Source of the DNA: Diplolepis rosae
Lineage: Eukaryota; Arthropoda; Insecta; Hymenoptera; Diplolepididae
Length of the DNA: 64,000 nt
Direction of reading: 5' to 3'
Assembly: GCA_030998225.1 (NCBI GenBank)
Contig: JAPYXD010000724.1
Coordinates: 558,001 to 622,000, forward strand
In this document: positions 55,105-64,000 of the stretch, in pieces
How positions within the stretch are numbered: the first letter of the stretch is position 1
Layout of the letters: each line of letters starts with the position of its first letter
Notes under the pieces: model-generated
What the model saw: the letters and a program-made list of their open reading frames with translations, nothing else
Database searches by the model: none
Told to the model about the DNA's origin: nothing
Made by a program: the position numbers and the translations under genes

Positions 55105-55332
55105 AGGATAATAAAAATTCTTTATTCAATCTTTTTTTTCACCTGCAAAACAAAATAAGAAAATCTGACCTTTATCATCAGCACTTCAGGGTATTTTTAA
55201 GCCCATATCCAAATTCCTCCTTGAGAAAACTTCCTCTCTGAACTTATTTCAAGCAGTTTAGGATAATTACTGTCATTCTATTTCATACAATAGATAAACA
55301 ATTGTCATTTTTACAGGTCAGGTCAACCTACG

Positions 55333-55917
55333 TCAGGTCTGGCCTACCTGACGCATGGAATCATGCGTTTGTTTTAAGGTGAAGTACCACGCGGACAATG
55401 ATGGCTCTGACGTATTTTGTAGTGCATATATATGCGCAGTTTTTGGGAAAGTAGGATCATGCGTCCTTAATAATAACCCTGTGAAACCTGATATCACATG
55501 CTGGATGGTACGAAAACCCATGTAAATTGGAAATCTAAAAATGCCCATTTCTCTTAATGAAATCACTTTTAGAACAAACCCTTGCAAGGGATTATGAGAC
55601 TCACTTAGACGACTAAAATCACGCACTTTGAGGCCAATTGGTGTCTGGCCCAAAAATTGGCCTTATTGACCCTCCTCCTTTGATGTCTGTAAACAAACAG
55701 CTGTGAAGCCCAGGCTATTACCATTGTGCAACTGCTCATTTTTTCCATATTTAATAATGTGTCCCGCCTGGTAACCTCTTTCTCCCTCAATAAATTTACG
55801 CTGGGAAGGATTTGTACCAGCCCAATCGCAAATGCTTTTCATAAATATCATTATTGAATTGAAAAAATGAACAAACTCCATATAAGCACTGTATGAGCCC
55901 GGGCTCTTATGCGCCAT
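55333..55917 (-). pseudogene. Convergent ORF next to Harbinger-type transposase
   Basis: The minus frame starts MAHKSPGSYSAYMEFVHFF at 55917 and runs 195 codons to 55333, with one in-frame TAA at 55663. It contains QRKFIEGERGYQAGHIIKYG and NSLGFTAVCLQTSK. Its 3' end faces the transposase 230 bp away. I cannot assign a family with confidence. Two-gene Harbinger relatives exist (ISL2EU type), so it may be the partner protein of the same element, equally recently broken. Confidence 0.45.
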
Positions 55918-56109
55918 GTTGGATTTTATGTATATCTATATATATCGACTCCGCCCCTGTGTCAAATACCAATAGTCATCATATTTTCTATACATGCTAA
56001 CTTGGCCATTTTTGAAATATTGTATTCGCAACAGCTTTACTGATTTGCAAATTCTTCGGAATCTTGATTTTACTTTGCAAAATAAAATATATAAAATATA
56101 TTTCATTAT

Positions 56110-56960
56110 GATAATCAATCTCTACTTCTCTTTTCAATGCGTATAAAAGAAAATTGCAAACAGTATTGATGCATTTCATCAATTTTACTTCCGAGAAAAA
56201 ACATATAGCTCCTTTTGTGGTCGCCGAAAACATGAATATTAAACACGCGCAACCAGAGCAATCTTTTGTAAAATTGATCGGAAACAGGAATTTTCGGCAA
56301 ATGTAAATTTTGTCCAAAGTCGAATTCAAGGCATAATACGTTTTTCTTGGCTGAAATTTTATTTTTTCAAATCCTTGTACTCATTTATGCTTTGTATTGC
56401 TTGGAGTCAGTACTTGTCTCTTTTTTTTCTCATGTTCGAAACAAAAATTGCAAACGTCAGTTCGTAGCTGTGAAAAAGAATATTTCAAATTGTAATTAAA
56501 ATACTGCCTGTATGTATATTTATCGATCGAAGATTTTCTAAACTTGTTTTTGTAGTGTAAAATTCTAATAATAAGGTGTACAGTTTTGTTAATGTCAAAT
56601 CCGGATGATCGAAATATTTCAAATCAGATTTCTCACTCTTATAATGAGATTGGGAATGGGGGATTGACATGCAATGTTCGTCGATCATTTTTCTAACATC
56701 TTCGGTCAGTCGAAACATGTGATTTTGATGTTTTCCGCAACTATCTTTAACAGATTCATTATTAACCATTTTTTTATAGTCGCGAATCGTCCCTTCCCTG
56801 TGCCTAACAAATTGCGCAAAAATTGGTGGCATATGTTCACTTTGAGAACATCATCGTGAAAAACGTATTTTCACAATACAACTTTGCCCTGAGCGCATCC
56901 TCCTACATTTGAACGTTTTTTGGTCATCAATCCAATCAGCATAACGTTCTGCGAATCGTA
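56110..56960 (-). pseudogene. Transposase-like relic, minus strand
   Basis: The frame 56832-56485 reads MPPIFAQFVRHREGTIRDYK and SQSHYKSEKSDLKYFDHPDL. The frame 56300-56115 reads LPKIPVSDQFYKRLLWLRVF, then NIHVFG. The order and motifs recall an insect family of uncharacterised DDE-like proteins in which an FYKRQLW..FN.H block precedes a CDN/GQN motif, often linked to THAP-type elements. Several frame changes are present. It could be the transposase body that goes with the THAP fragment at 44826, since both lie inside the long inverted repeats. Confidence 0.45.
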
Positions 56961-57435
56961 ATTTCCATACATCCAAAATGTATCATGGAATTATTGTTGT
57001 TAATCAACAGGAATATTGTGGAAACAATTCTTAATACAGCAAGAGTTTATAAGGTTAAATTGTTTCGCAGCAATTGTTTTCCCAGAAGTCTCGGTAGAAA
57101 TTACTGTCAATTAAACTTTGAATGGAACTTTAACAGTTTAATGATTTTAGAAACTATGAAAAGTCTAAGGTTTATTTAAGTGGAAGAAATTATTGTCTGC
57201 TAATATTCTGACAAGAGTTTTACGAGTTTTTCGCTATTCATTTGTTTTTTTCTCAAAACTAGAATCTTTGTTTAAATTTCCTCAAAAATTTTTTTTGTCA
57301 ATTGCTAAATGCAGAAGTCATATAATATAAGGTTTTGGAGCTGGGAAAAGTTTGAACTTGAATAATTTTATTTTATTGTAACATACTATGAATTTTAATG
57401 ATTTTCAGTGACAAATATTTAAACGAATATCTAAA
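56961..57435. other. No gene supported
   Basis: This is AT-rich sequence between the transposase relic and the right inverted-repeat arm. The 64-codon frame at 56985 has no domain. Confidence 0.4.
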
Positions 57436-57989
57436 TAAACTAAGAAAACCGCGCAATTGTATTGAATCAGTCAACTTTAGCGCGTCGTGCGCTTTTTATC
57501 AACACTCCTCTCAATTCTTTATTTTCAGTACGAATAATTTGAAATTTTTCAAAAAACTTCTTTGAACATAAATAAATAACTTTGTCACTTTATATTTTCT
57601 GAAACATAAAATTTATTCGTCACTTTTTCACTCCAAATCGCGAAAAACAAAGAATTGACAGTTATTGATTTGTTATTGAATATTATCAAATGTTGATAAT
57701 ATTTATTGATTTTAAATGACTAGTCGGTATTAGCAATGAATACTGAATTTATGTTTTTTGAAAGATTGAGTCTAGGTTATTCAAAATTTACCTTTTATAT
57801 TTTTTTTGGTAATAATCATGTTGGACTAAAAAATACTTGAGGAATAAAAGTTGTATTTGACAAGCTCTATCAGCTTATATTTTTTTATTTTGAGTTTTTA
57901 GAACTTTTTTTTCATTTCTATTTTAGAAAGTGGACAATACTTTTACCCGTTTTCGAGCACTCGATGAGTTCTTCTTCCCGTGGGCTCAA
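57436..57989. repeat. Long inverted repeat, right arm
   Basis: It is the inverse partner of 43751-44313. The inner edge is near CTAAGAAAACCGCGCAATTG and the outer edge near CCCGTGGGCTCAA. It is slightly shorter through small indels. No target-site duplication was recognised beyond the outer edges. Confidence 0.85.
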
Positions 57990-58849
57990 CTGGAAAGACA
58001 TCATTCACTGAGAAACTTTATAAATGTCGTTATCGTAACGGATACAAATTGAAGGGCCACCAGAAATAACTCTCGGAGCACTCAAAATGGTGGAAAACTA
58101 TTGTCCACGCACGAAAATCGTGATAAAATTTTTTTTTCGGCCTTTCAAAAAAACAAAAATACCGTTTGTAGAATTTGTCATGACGCATTTTTTCTCTCAA
58201 TCCAATTTTTATGCAGCCTTAATGGTTTTTTTTAGATAAAAATTAAAAACACTCAATCTTTCATCATCAAAAGTGATCGAAAATCGGTGTTTTTCAAAGA
58301 ATAAATGGGATGCAATCCACGTAAAATAATTGACAGTATGTCGTGTATCGCAAAATATGCGCTTCTCCAAAACAGATTACTGTCGGTCGCGTTTCGCAGA
58401 ATATGCGCAAACAAAGATATTATAAACCTGAATACATATATCGGTTCTTCAAATGGAAGTAAACCTGACTATTTTCAAATTGAGTATAAAGGTAAAAATA
58501 CTTTTTGAGGATTAAGTATTACAACTAGAATTATAAAATGAAAGCCTATTCCCATGTGTAGATGCAATGAAACTTGTCGAAAATGCGTCGCAGTAAAAAT
58601 TGTGGAACGCCCTGTGGAGTTTGTTGTCAGTCCTATACTTCCAGAAGACGATACATAATCTAATATACTATCAGCTCTCGTGATTCGTAGAGTTTGGAAA
58701 ATAACCATGCTGCCGCACCACGCGTTTCAACTGTCTATGCAGCTTATAACTGCTATTTTCTTTTTATAACTAGGCGTGCATTCTTACTATGCGTTAGTTA
58801 TAAGTATAGAGGGTTTGAACCCTCAGCGATTAGGAATAATTTTAATATC
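57990..58849. other. No gene supported
   Basis: This is AT-rich. A short plus frame around 58545-58655 has clustered cysteines (CRCNETCRKC) before an acidic end and a stop. It may be a coding scrap of another element but is too short to assign. Confidence 0.35.
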
Positions 58850-59536
58850 GTTTTCCAATTAGAAGTTTCATTTTGAATAACCCGCTATTTTGGCAGCTGC
58901 CATAATAAGAGGTGTCATTTTTAGACAGATGACAACTAAAAACTATGCCTTTAATAAAAATGGAACGATACACGCTTCAACAACGCATTGGAATTGTTAA
59001 AATTGACTACAAAAGTAGTGAACATTTTTCTGAAACAGTTCGTAAAGTTAAAAGTTTGCTCGGACGTCGTGAAGCACCTTTTCAGCCAGCTATTGTGAAA
59101 TTGGTGCAAAAATTCGAGCTGTTGGGACAAGTTAGTGATGCGAAGAATCAAACTGGTGCCCGTCGTGCAAGGACACCAGCGAATATTGCTTCTGTAGCTC
59201 ACAGTGTGGAGGAAAACTCAGGTTTGTCCATTCGACACCGTTCTTTTAGGTGAAAAGTTTCCAGGCCGAGTGATTTCTCGGAACGGTGATTACAATTGGT
59301 CGCCGAGATCATCCAATTTAACATCTCTAGACTATTTTCTTTGGGGTTACGTGAAAAATAAGGTTTATCAAAAGAGCATGGTCCTTCAAACGTAGCCGTG
59401 GAGGTCATATGAATGATATTGTTTTTCATTATTAATGGCAAACCTTCTGCTATTGAATGGAATAAAAACGAAATGATATATCACTAAAAACACGCGTTTT
59501 TCTTATAAATCAAAATGAAACCTCTAATTGGAAAAC
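58850..59536 (+). mobile_element. Internally deleted mariner-like element (DUF4817-type transposase)
   Basis: The ends pair as inverted repeats (GTTTTCCAATTAGAAGTTTC on the left, its near-complement on the right). The plus frame 58945-59253 begins MPLIKMERYTLQQRIGIVKI and covers the N-terminal helix-turn-helix region (ETVRKVKSLLGRREAP, VVEEN-like end). After a deletion and a frame change, 59260-59395 has RVISRNGDYNWSPRSSNLTSLDYFLWGYVKNKVY, the third catalytic block. The central catalytic region is missing, so the 687-bp copy is non-autonomous. Confidence 0.8.
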
Positions 59537-59906
59537 CCTTCACGTGTCGTAAGTGTGTGCAATAATGAGTGAATATGTACTTAAAAATAAATAAATTATT
59601 TATAGAAATTAGGGCTCCTTAAATAAAAGACGTTTGTACGATTTTATTAGACTGCTCTTTATTAAAAGAAGGCTGAAGACTAACTAACTCTCAAACTCTA
59701 CTGAATGTGGTTTTGTCGCAGAGGGAAAAATATCAGGTCACTTGGATATTCTATAAACAAAAATTTCGACGAACTAGCACGTCGAATCAAGTAATAATAT
59801 TATATGTTTTGAATACTTGAAATAAGTGATTCATTTACGTTCTATTCTAAATTCATTTCTTTCTTCTGTCGTTCGCTTTTTGTAAATCATTACAGGATTT
59901 CCAACA

Positions 59907-59915
59907 CTCCCACTC
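59907..59915 (-). promoter_or_regulatory. Polypurine tract of copia element
   Basis: GAGTGGGAG on the minus strand lies immediately before TGTTGGAAATCC, the LTR start. This is the standard copia arrangement for plus-strand priming. Confidence 0.75.
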
Positions 59916-59966
59916 AAAAAGTGTAAAAGACAGTACTTACCTAAAAACAACACAATATAAGATAAA

Positions 59967-60712
59967 TTACATTACAATAATACAATAGATAATAGTAAAG
60001 TATAAAGTATTTTGGATACATAAAGAAATGGTAAATCTTATTTCCATCAGCTTTAAAGCAGTTACAGATTTCGTAAAAATATCAGCCAATTGATTACCTG
60101 TGGACAAATATTTAAGAGATATATATCCTTTTTGTATTAAATCTCTAGTAAAATGATACATAATATCAATACGCTTTGACCTTTCATGATGTGTGGGATT
60201 ATTTGCAATACTTATACAATCAGTGTTATCTTCGCATATAACAATGGCTTCTGTTGTATTTAAGTTTATGCTACTCAATAACGACATCAGCCACATAGCT
60301 TCTTTGACAACTTGAAAAAGTGCTATGTATTCGGCTTCTGTGGATGAAGTTGCAATAGAATTTTGTCGTCTAGTATTCCATGTTATTATATTGTACATTT
60401 GTCAAAAACTCTAAATAGATACCCTGTTGTACTTTTCCTATCGAGTTCATCATTACCCCAGTCAGCATCTACATAGACAATTAACATATTTTCGTACTCA
60501 CTTTTAGCATAAGTAAGTTTCAATTCCAAAGTACCTTTTACGTATCTTAAAATCCTTTTCAGGTATTTCCACAGCCCTTTCGTATTCTTACTTTGGTATC
60601 GACTTAAGAAATTAATTGAAAAACAAAGATCAGGCCTTGCAGATAACATTGCATACATCAAACATCCAGTTAGATTTTTACAAGGTGCATCGAAAAACTC
60701 ATCCGAGCTCAA
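59967..60712 (-). pseudogene. pol: copia RT C-terminal part and RNase H
   Basis: The frame 60712-60386 carries NLTGCLMYAMLSARPDLCF, WKYLKRILRYVKGT and VDADWGNDELDRKSTTGYLF. The frame 60398-59967 carries the RNase H motifs SIATSSTEAEYIAL, CEDNTDCISIA and STGNQLADIFTKS. The two overlap in different frames, so one shift is present. They continue the RT piece at 61278-61598, from which they are separated by the MITE. Confidence 0.9.
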
Positions 60713-60733
60713 TGAATCATACTCTACTTTTAA

Positions 60734-61288
60734 CCCTTAGATGACACATGGGGTCCAGTGAACCCCACGTCATTTTCGGATGTAATTTTTTATATATTCC
60801 TGCTCGAATTGAGACTTGAGGCCCCATCTACCTTTAGTTGGGACATGCAACTACCCCTCTATTAGTATAGGGCAGATTAGTTCGTTGGCTGGCGTCTAGG
60901 AAGAAGGTACCTTTCCAGTCTGGGGTCCAAAGAATCCCACAGTGTGAGCTCACAATAACTACCAGTTCTACCTTAAAGTGTAGTACTTCAAGCTTACTCC
61001 CTTCAATTTTTAGGAAAAAATATTCAAAATTAGCAAAAATGTGGTTATTTACGTGAAAAATCGAAAATTTAAGAAAACAATTTTTCAATAATTTTTAAAA
61101 ATATGTTCACAACAAAATCTGACCAAGGTCATGTTATACCAATGTTTCAGAAGTATTCAAATATATCCTGTTAAATTTTCAGAGCAATACATTGAAAACT
61201 CTATGAAATATCGACACTTTTTCACGCTGGGGTTCAAAAGACCCCTTGCGTCATTTATGCAATTATTTTGAAGTGTGTCATCTAAGGG
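60734..61288. mobile_element. piggyBac-type MITE in copia RT
   Basis: The termini CCCTTAGATGACACA and TGTGTCATCTAAGGG are perfect inverted repeats, and TTAA flanks both sides (60730-60733 and 61289-61292), the piggyBac target duplication. The 555-bp body has no transposase; the small frame 60834-61088 is not a gene. Inside are repeated GGGGTYCAAARRAYCCC-like blocks near both ends (60749, 60922, 61210). Removing it rejoins the copia RT region. Confidence 0.9.
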
Positions 61289-62413
61289 TTAATGGTAAAG
61301 GTGTATCTATGGATTTACAATCACTCATACCAAATTTTTGCAAAATGTCCTTTAAATATGTAATCTGATTTATGGATATTGTTTCTTCATTTCTTTCAAC
61401 TGAGATTCCTAGGAAAATTTTTATTTCGTTCAGATCAGTCATTCTAAAACAACTATGCAGATATTGATTAAACCTAAACATGGTGCCTTGCTCATACGTT
61501 ACTATATTCATATCATCTACATATAAAAGTAAATAAATGTTTTTATTTATCTCACCTTTATCCAAGTAATATAAGCAATTGTCAGCGTATAGAATCAAAA
61601 CGTTCGTACCAACAACGAGATGATTGTTTTAATCCATAGATTTATTTAATTTACACACTTGGTTATTTCCAGCCTCAACACCTTTCGGAATTTGAATATA
61701 TATTTCTTCATGCAAAATCCCGTTGAAGAAAGCACTCTTTACATCCATTTGATGGATTAAGAGATCGAATTGATTTGCGAATGCCAAAAGAAAACGAAAG
61801 GTGGAAATCCTTGCTACTGGTACAAAGATTTCTTCATAATCTACTGAATATTTTTGGCTAAAACCCCGTGCAACCAGTCTAGCCTTGTATTTCGTGGGAT
61901 TTCTAGATTCATCCTTTTTTAAAATAAATACCCACTTACAAGTTATTACTATATATTTTTATTTAAGGGTTTTGACACGATTTTCCATGTATCATTTATT
62001 AGAAGTGAAATAAGCTCATCTTTCATAGCCAGGTCCCACTGAGTTCGATCATCCCTTTCTTTGATTTCCTGAAAACTTTTAGGGACTGAATAGATAACAG
62101 CTTGTGTATTTGCTACATATGGATCGAACTCATCATTTTGGTTTTCTTCATAAAAGAGCTGAGGACGATTTTTAAGCCTATCACTTCTTCTTAATTCGGG
62201 TTGTTCTTTATTACTGTTTTGCGATATTACTTCAGGTAATAGAGATTTACTACTTTCAGGAATTTGAATATTCTCTGTGTTCACATCACAGGTTTCGTTA
62301 TTGATTGTCTTCAGACAATCGTGGTCTTGAAGTTTAAAAATTTGTTTCATCAACAATAACATCGCGTGCCGTAAGAAACTTTTCAGTTTCAATGTTCTAT
62401 ATTTTGTACCCAT
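61278..62413 (-). pseudogene. pol: copia reverse transcriptase N-terminal and catalytic part
   Basis: The frame 61598-61278 has the catalytic LLLYVDDMNIV and FLGISVERNEE. The frame 62413-61949 is the linker and RT start (SDRLKNRPQLFY, RTQWDLAMKDELISL, NDTWKIV). The part between (61948-61600) shows copia RT sequence in other frames. At least three breaks are present. Confidence 0.85.
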
Positions 62414-62519
62414 TTAATTCATACCCAACAAGAATTCCTTTGACTGATTTATCGTCAGATTTATTGCTTTTTGTTTTTAAATGCACATATATGGTAGAAC
62501 CAACCACCCTCAAATGACT

Positions 62520-63127
62520 TCATCTGAGCTTTTTATTATGCCACAGTTTAAACGAAGTTTTCGAACTTGCAACAGCTTTAGTGGGTGTTAAATTTATTAA
62601 ATAAGTCGCTATTAAGACAACCTCTCCCCAAAACTGCTTATCTAAATCCGCTGCGTTTATCATTGCACGAGCTTTTTCAGTAATTGTTCGATTCATACGT
62701 TCCGCTACCCCGTTTTGTTGAGGTGTATAAGGTACCATGAAATGGAACTTTATTCCCTTTTTCGAGCAAAACTTTTTGAAGTCATTATTTACATATTCTC
62801 GTCCATTATCGCAATACAGATTGACGATTTTTAAATTGAAAAACGTTTCAATCTTTGCCACAAAATCTCGAAATATATTCAAGACTTCTGATTCATAAGT
62901 TAACAAATATGTGAGGTCATCAATAAAAATTAAAAAATAATTTGTATTGTATTGCAAGGTTCACATATTTCATTTTTGGGCTTTATGTCATCAAGGTCAA
63001 GAACATCTTGAAACAATTTTTGATGTTTTATTTGATTCAATTTAGTATTACTGATATGACCGAGATGTTCATGCCACAACTTGAAATTATTAATTTTAGT
63101 CATATTTATGTGACTTCCATTCACCAA
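62520..63127 (-). pseudogene. pol: copia integrase
   Basis: The frame 63127-62930 holds the zinc region (WHEHLGHIS...ICEPC, HHCC type). The frame 62957-62520 holds the core: FLIFIDDLT (Asp), NLYCDNGREY (Asp), YTPQQNGVAERMNRT (Glu). One frame change lies between them near 62940. Confidence 0.9.
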
Positions 63128-63228
63128 GTTTCTATTAAAAGTAAATACGACACCACATAAAACTTTTAAAGGCTTACCTTTTAAAATGATTTCTTTTTTT
63201 TACCATTTTCTACGGTGACCCTTTCGGT

Positions 63229-63961
63229 TTAAAAAATTATCCGCATACCCTTTTCTTGCATGCGACGGACTGACAATAAATTGAAAGCCGCATCTGGCGT
63301 ATAAAAGACATCTTCCAAGGTTCCCGGCATTCCAAGATTTGTAACCACTTGAATGGTCCCTCGTTTAATTGCAGTGATTGACTGTCCCATCTTTGCTACT
63401 GAGATCCGCATCACTAGTGACAAAACAGAATTGCTTGAAAAAAAATTTTCTCTGTTGACGATATGGTCTGTTGCTCCCGAATCCAGCAAGAATATTATTT
63501 TATTAACATTGGCCCGTTGGATTGAATGTCTATTTTCCATCATAAATGCAAAACCATCAGCCTCTGCAATGATTATTGCGTCCGCATTGTTCACAAACCA
63601 CATTTGATAATTTAAATTGTGACTTGTGACCATATTTCTTCTGTGAAAAGAAATTTGGTTGCCATTTTTATTTCTTAGAGTGTTTGCGTGGTTTCCACCT
63701 TGTTGTTTTGTTTTGCCTCCATTTGATTCCACCGTTGACGATGTTTCACCCTCATCCAAAACTTTCAGAGTAGTATGATCGGTCCTCAGTTCGAAGTTTG
63801 ACTTCATGATCCAAAAGTCGCGTTGTTACAAAATCCAAAGTAAGGTTATTACTATCCAAAGTTTCCAGAATAGTTGCTATGCCACCATAGACACTGAGTA
63901 AGGTCAGTAAAAGGTGAGAGATCTTGCCCATCTCATCGAGTGAAGCTCCTGCTGCTATCAA
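63229..63961 (-). pseudogene. gag-pol: copia gag C-terminus and protease
   Basis: The frame 63961-63752 matches the C-terminal helices of copia Gag (LTLLSVYGGIATILETLDSNNLTLDFVTTRLLDHE). The frame 63807-63229 contains the protease active site FLLDSGATDHIVN and LLSVRRMQEKG. No CCHC knuckle is evident between them. The 5' part of gag continues beyond the window. Confidence 0.85.
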
Positions 63962-64000
63962 GTCAGCAATTATGGCATCAAAATTAGTTAAATGTTGAAG

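Larger units (their letters stand above)
59540..64000 (-). mobile_element. Ty1/copia retrotransposon, runs off the window
   Basis: The minus-strand order gag, protease, integrase, RT, RNase H identifies the copia order (integrase before RT). The inner edge of the 3' LTR is at 59906 (TGTTGGAAATCC on the minus strand), preceded by the polypurine tract. The LTR outer end is not fixed because the 5' LTR is outside the window. It is broken by many frame changes and by a piggyBac-type MITE. Confidence 0.85.

Noticed and set aside
43751..57989. Maverick/Polinton giant transposon
   Set aside because: The long inverted repeats fit, but no DNA polymerase B, integrase, ATPase or capsid gene is visible inside; the contents are unrelated smaller elements.
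1..64000. CRISPR arrays, operons or riboswitches
   Set aside because: Spliced genes, insect transposons and composition show a eukaryotic nuclear sequence; no regular spacer array is present.

Overview
The window is arthropod, almost certainly insect, nuclear DNA, and moderately likely hymenopteran. It is AT-rich and gene-poor, with long introns and a dense set of insect-type mobile elements: mariner, Tc1, piggyBac, Harbinger-like, R1-clade LINE, Penelope, copia, and gypsy elements with env genes. The only host gene I can name is the proteasome subunit alpha type-2 gene (PSMA2), on the minus strand. Two of its exons (42837-43169 and 33535-33865) are separated by a 9-kb intron full of transposon debris. 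Its first exon, about 14 codons, was not found.

Layout. 1-6.6 kb holds a near-perfect 131-bp foldback, mariner scraps, and a decayed two-exon THAP gene with a Tc1-type palindrome in its intron. 6.7-28.5 kb is two nested, env-bearing gypsy-type retroelements, both on the minus strand. The outer element is 5'-truncated at about 28.5 kb; it carries an integrase, a CARD-like ORF, a chuvirus-glycoprotein-like env and two small ORFs. The inner element (7673-24072) is inserted in the outer env, with long LTRs (1757 and 1574 bp) and a 4-bp target duplication AATG. In minus-strand order it carries leader repeats, gag, protease, RT/RNase H, an acidic spacer, integrase, a separate CCHC zinc-knuckle ORF and an F-type env. 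Between env and the 3' LTR lies a six-exon gene on the opposite (plus) strand, whose exons join in frame at every junction. 28.5-33.5 kb holds a mariner fragment, head-to-head Penelope pieces, hammerhead-like motifs and a second THAP copy. 33.5-43.2 kb is PSMA2 with its intron insertions. 43.75-58.0 kb is bounded by inverted repeats of about 560 bp and contains a THAP fragment, a CAGGG-ended 3.8-kb DNA transposon, an R1-like LINE, a Harbinger-type transposase and further transposase relics. 58.8-64 kb holds a deleted mariner-like element and a copia element, running off the window, with a piggyBac-type MITE inside.

The most notable biology is the accessory gene content of the two retroelements. 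One has a CARD-fold ORF between pol and env, which suggests interference with host death or immune signalling. The other has a spliced antisense gene beside the 3' LTR, an arrangement like the HBZ gene of HTLV-1, and a zinc-knuckle ORF outside gag. Most gag/pol/env frames are broken by stops or shifts, so both copies look inactive, but the CARD ORF, the zinc-knuckle ORF and the antisense exons are still open.
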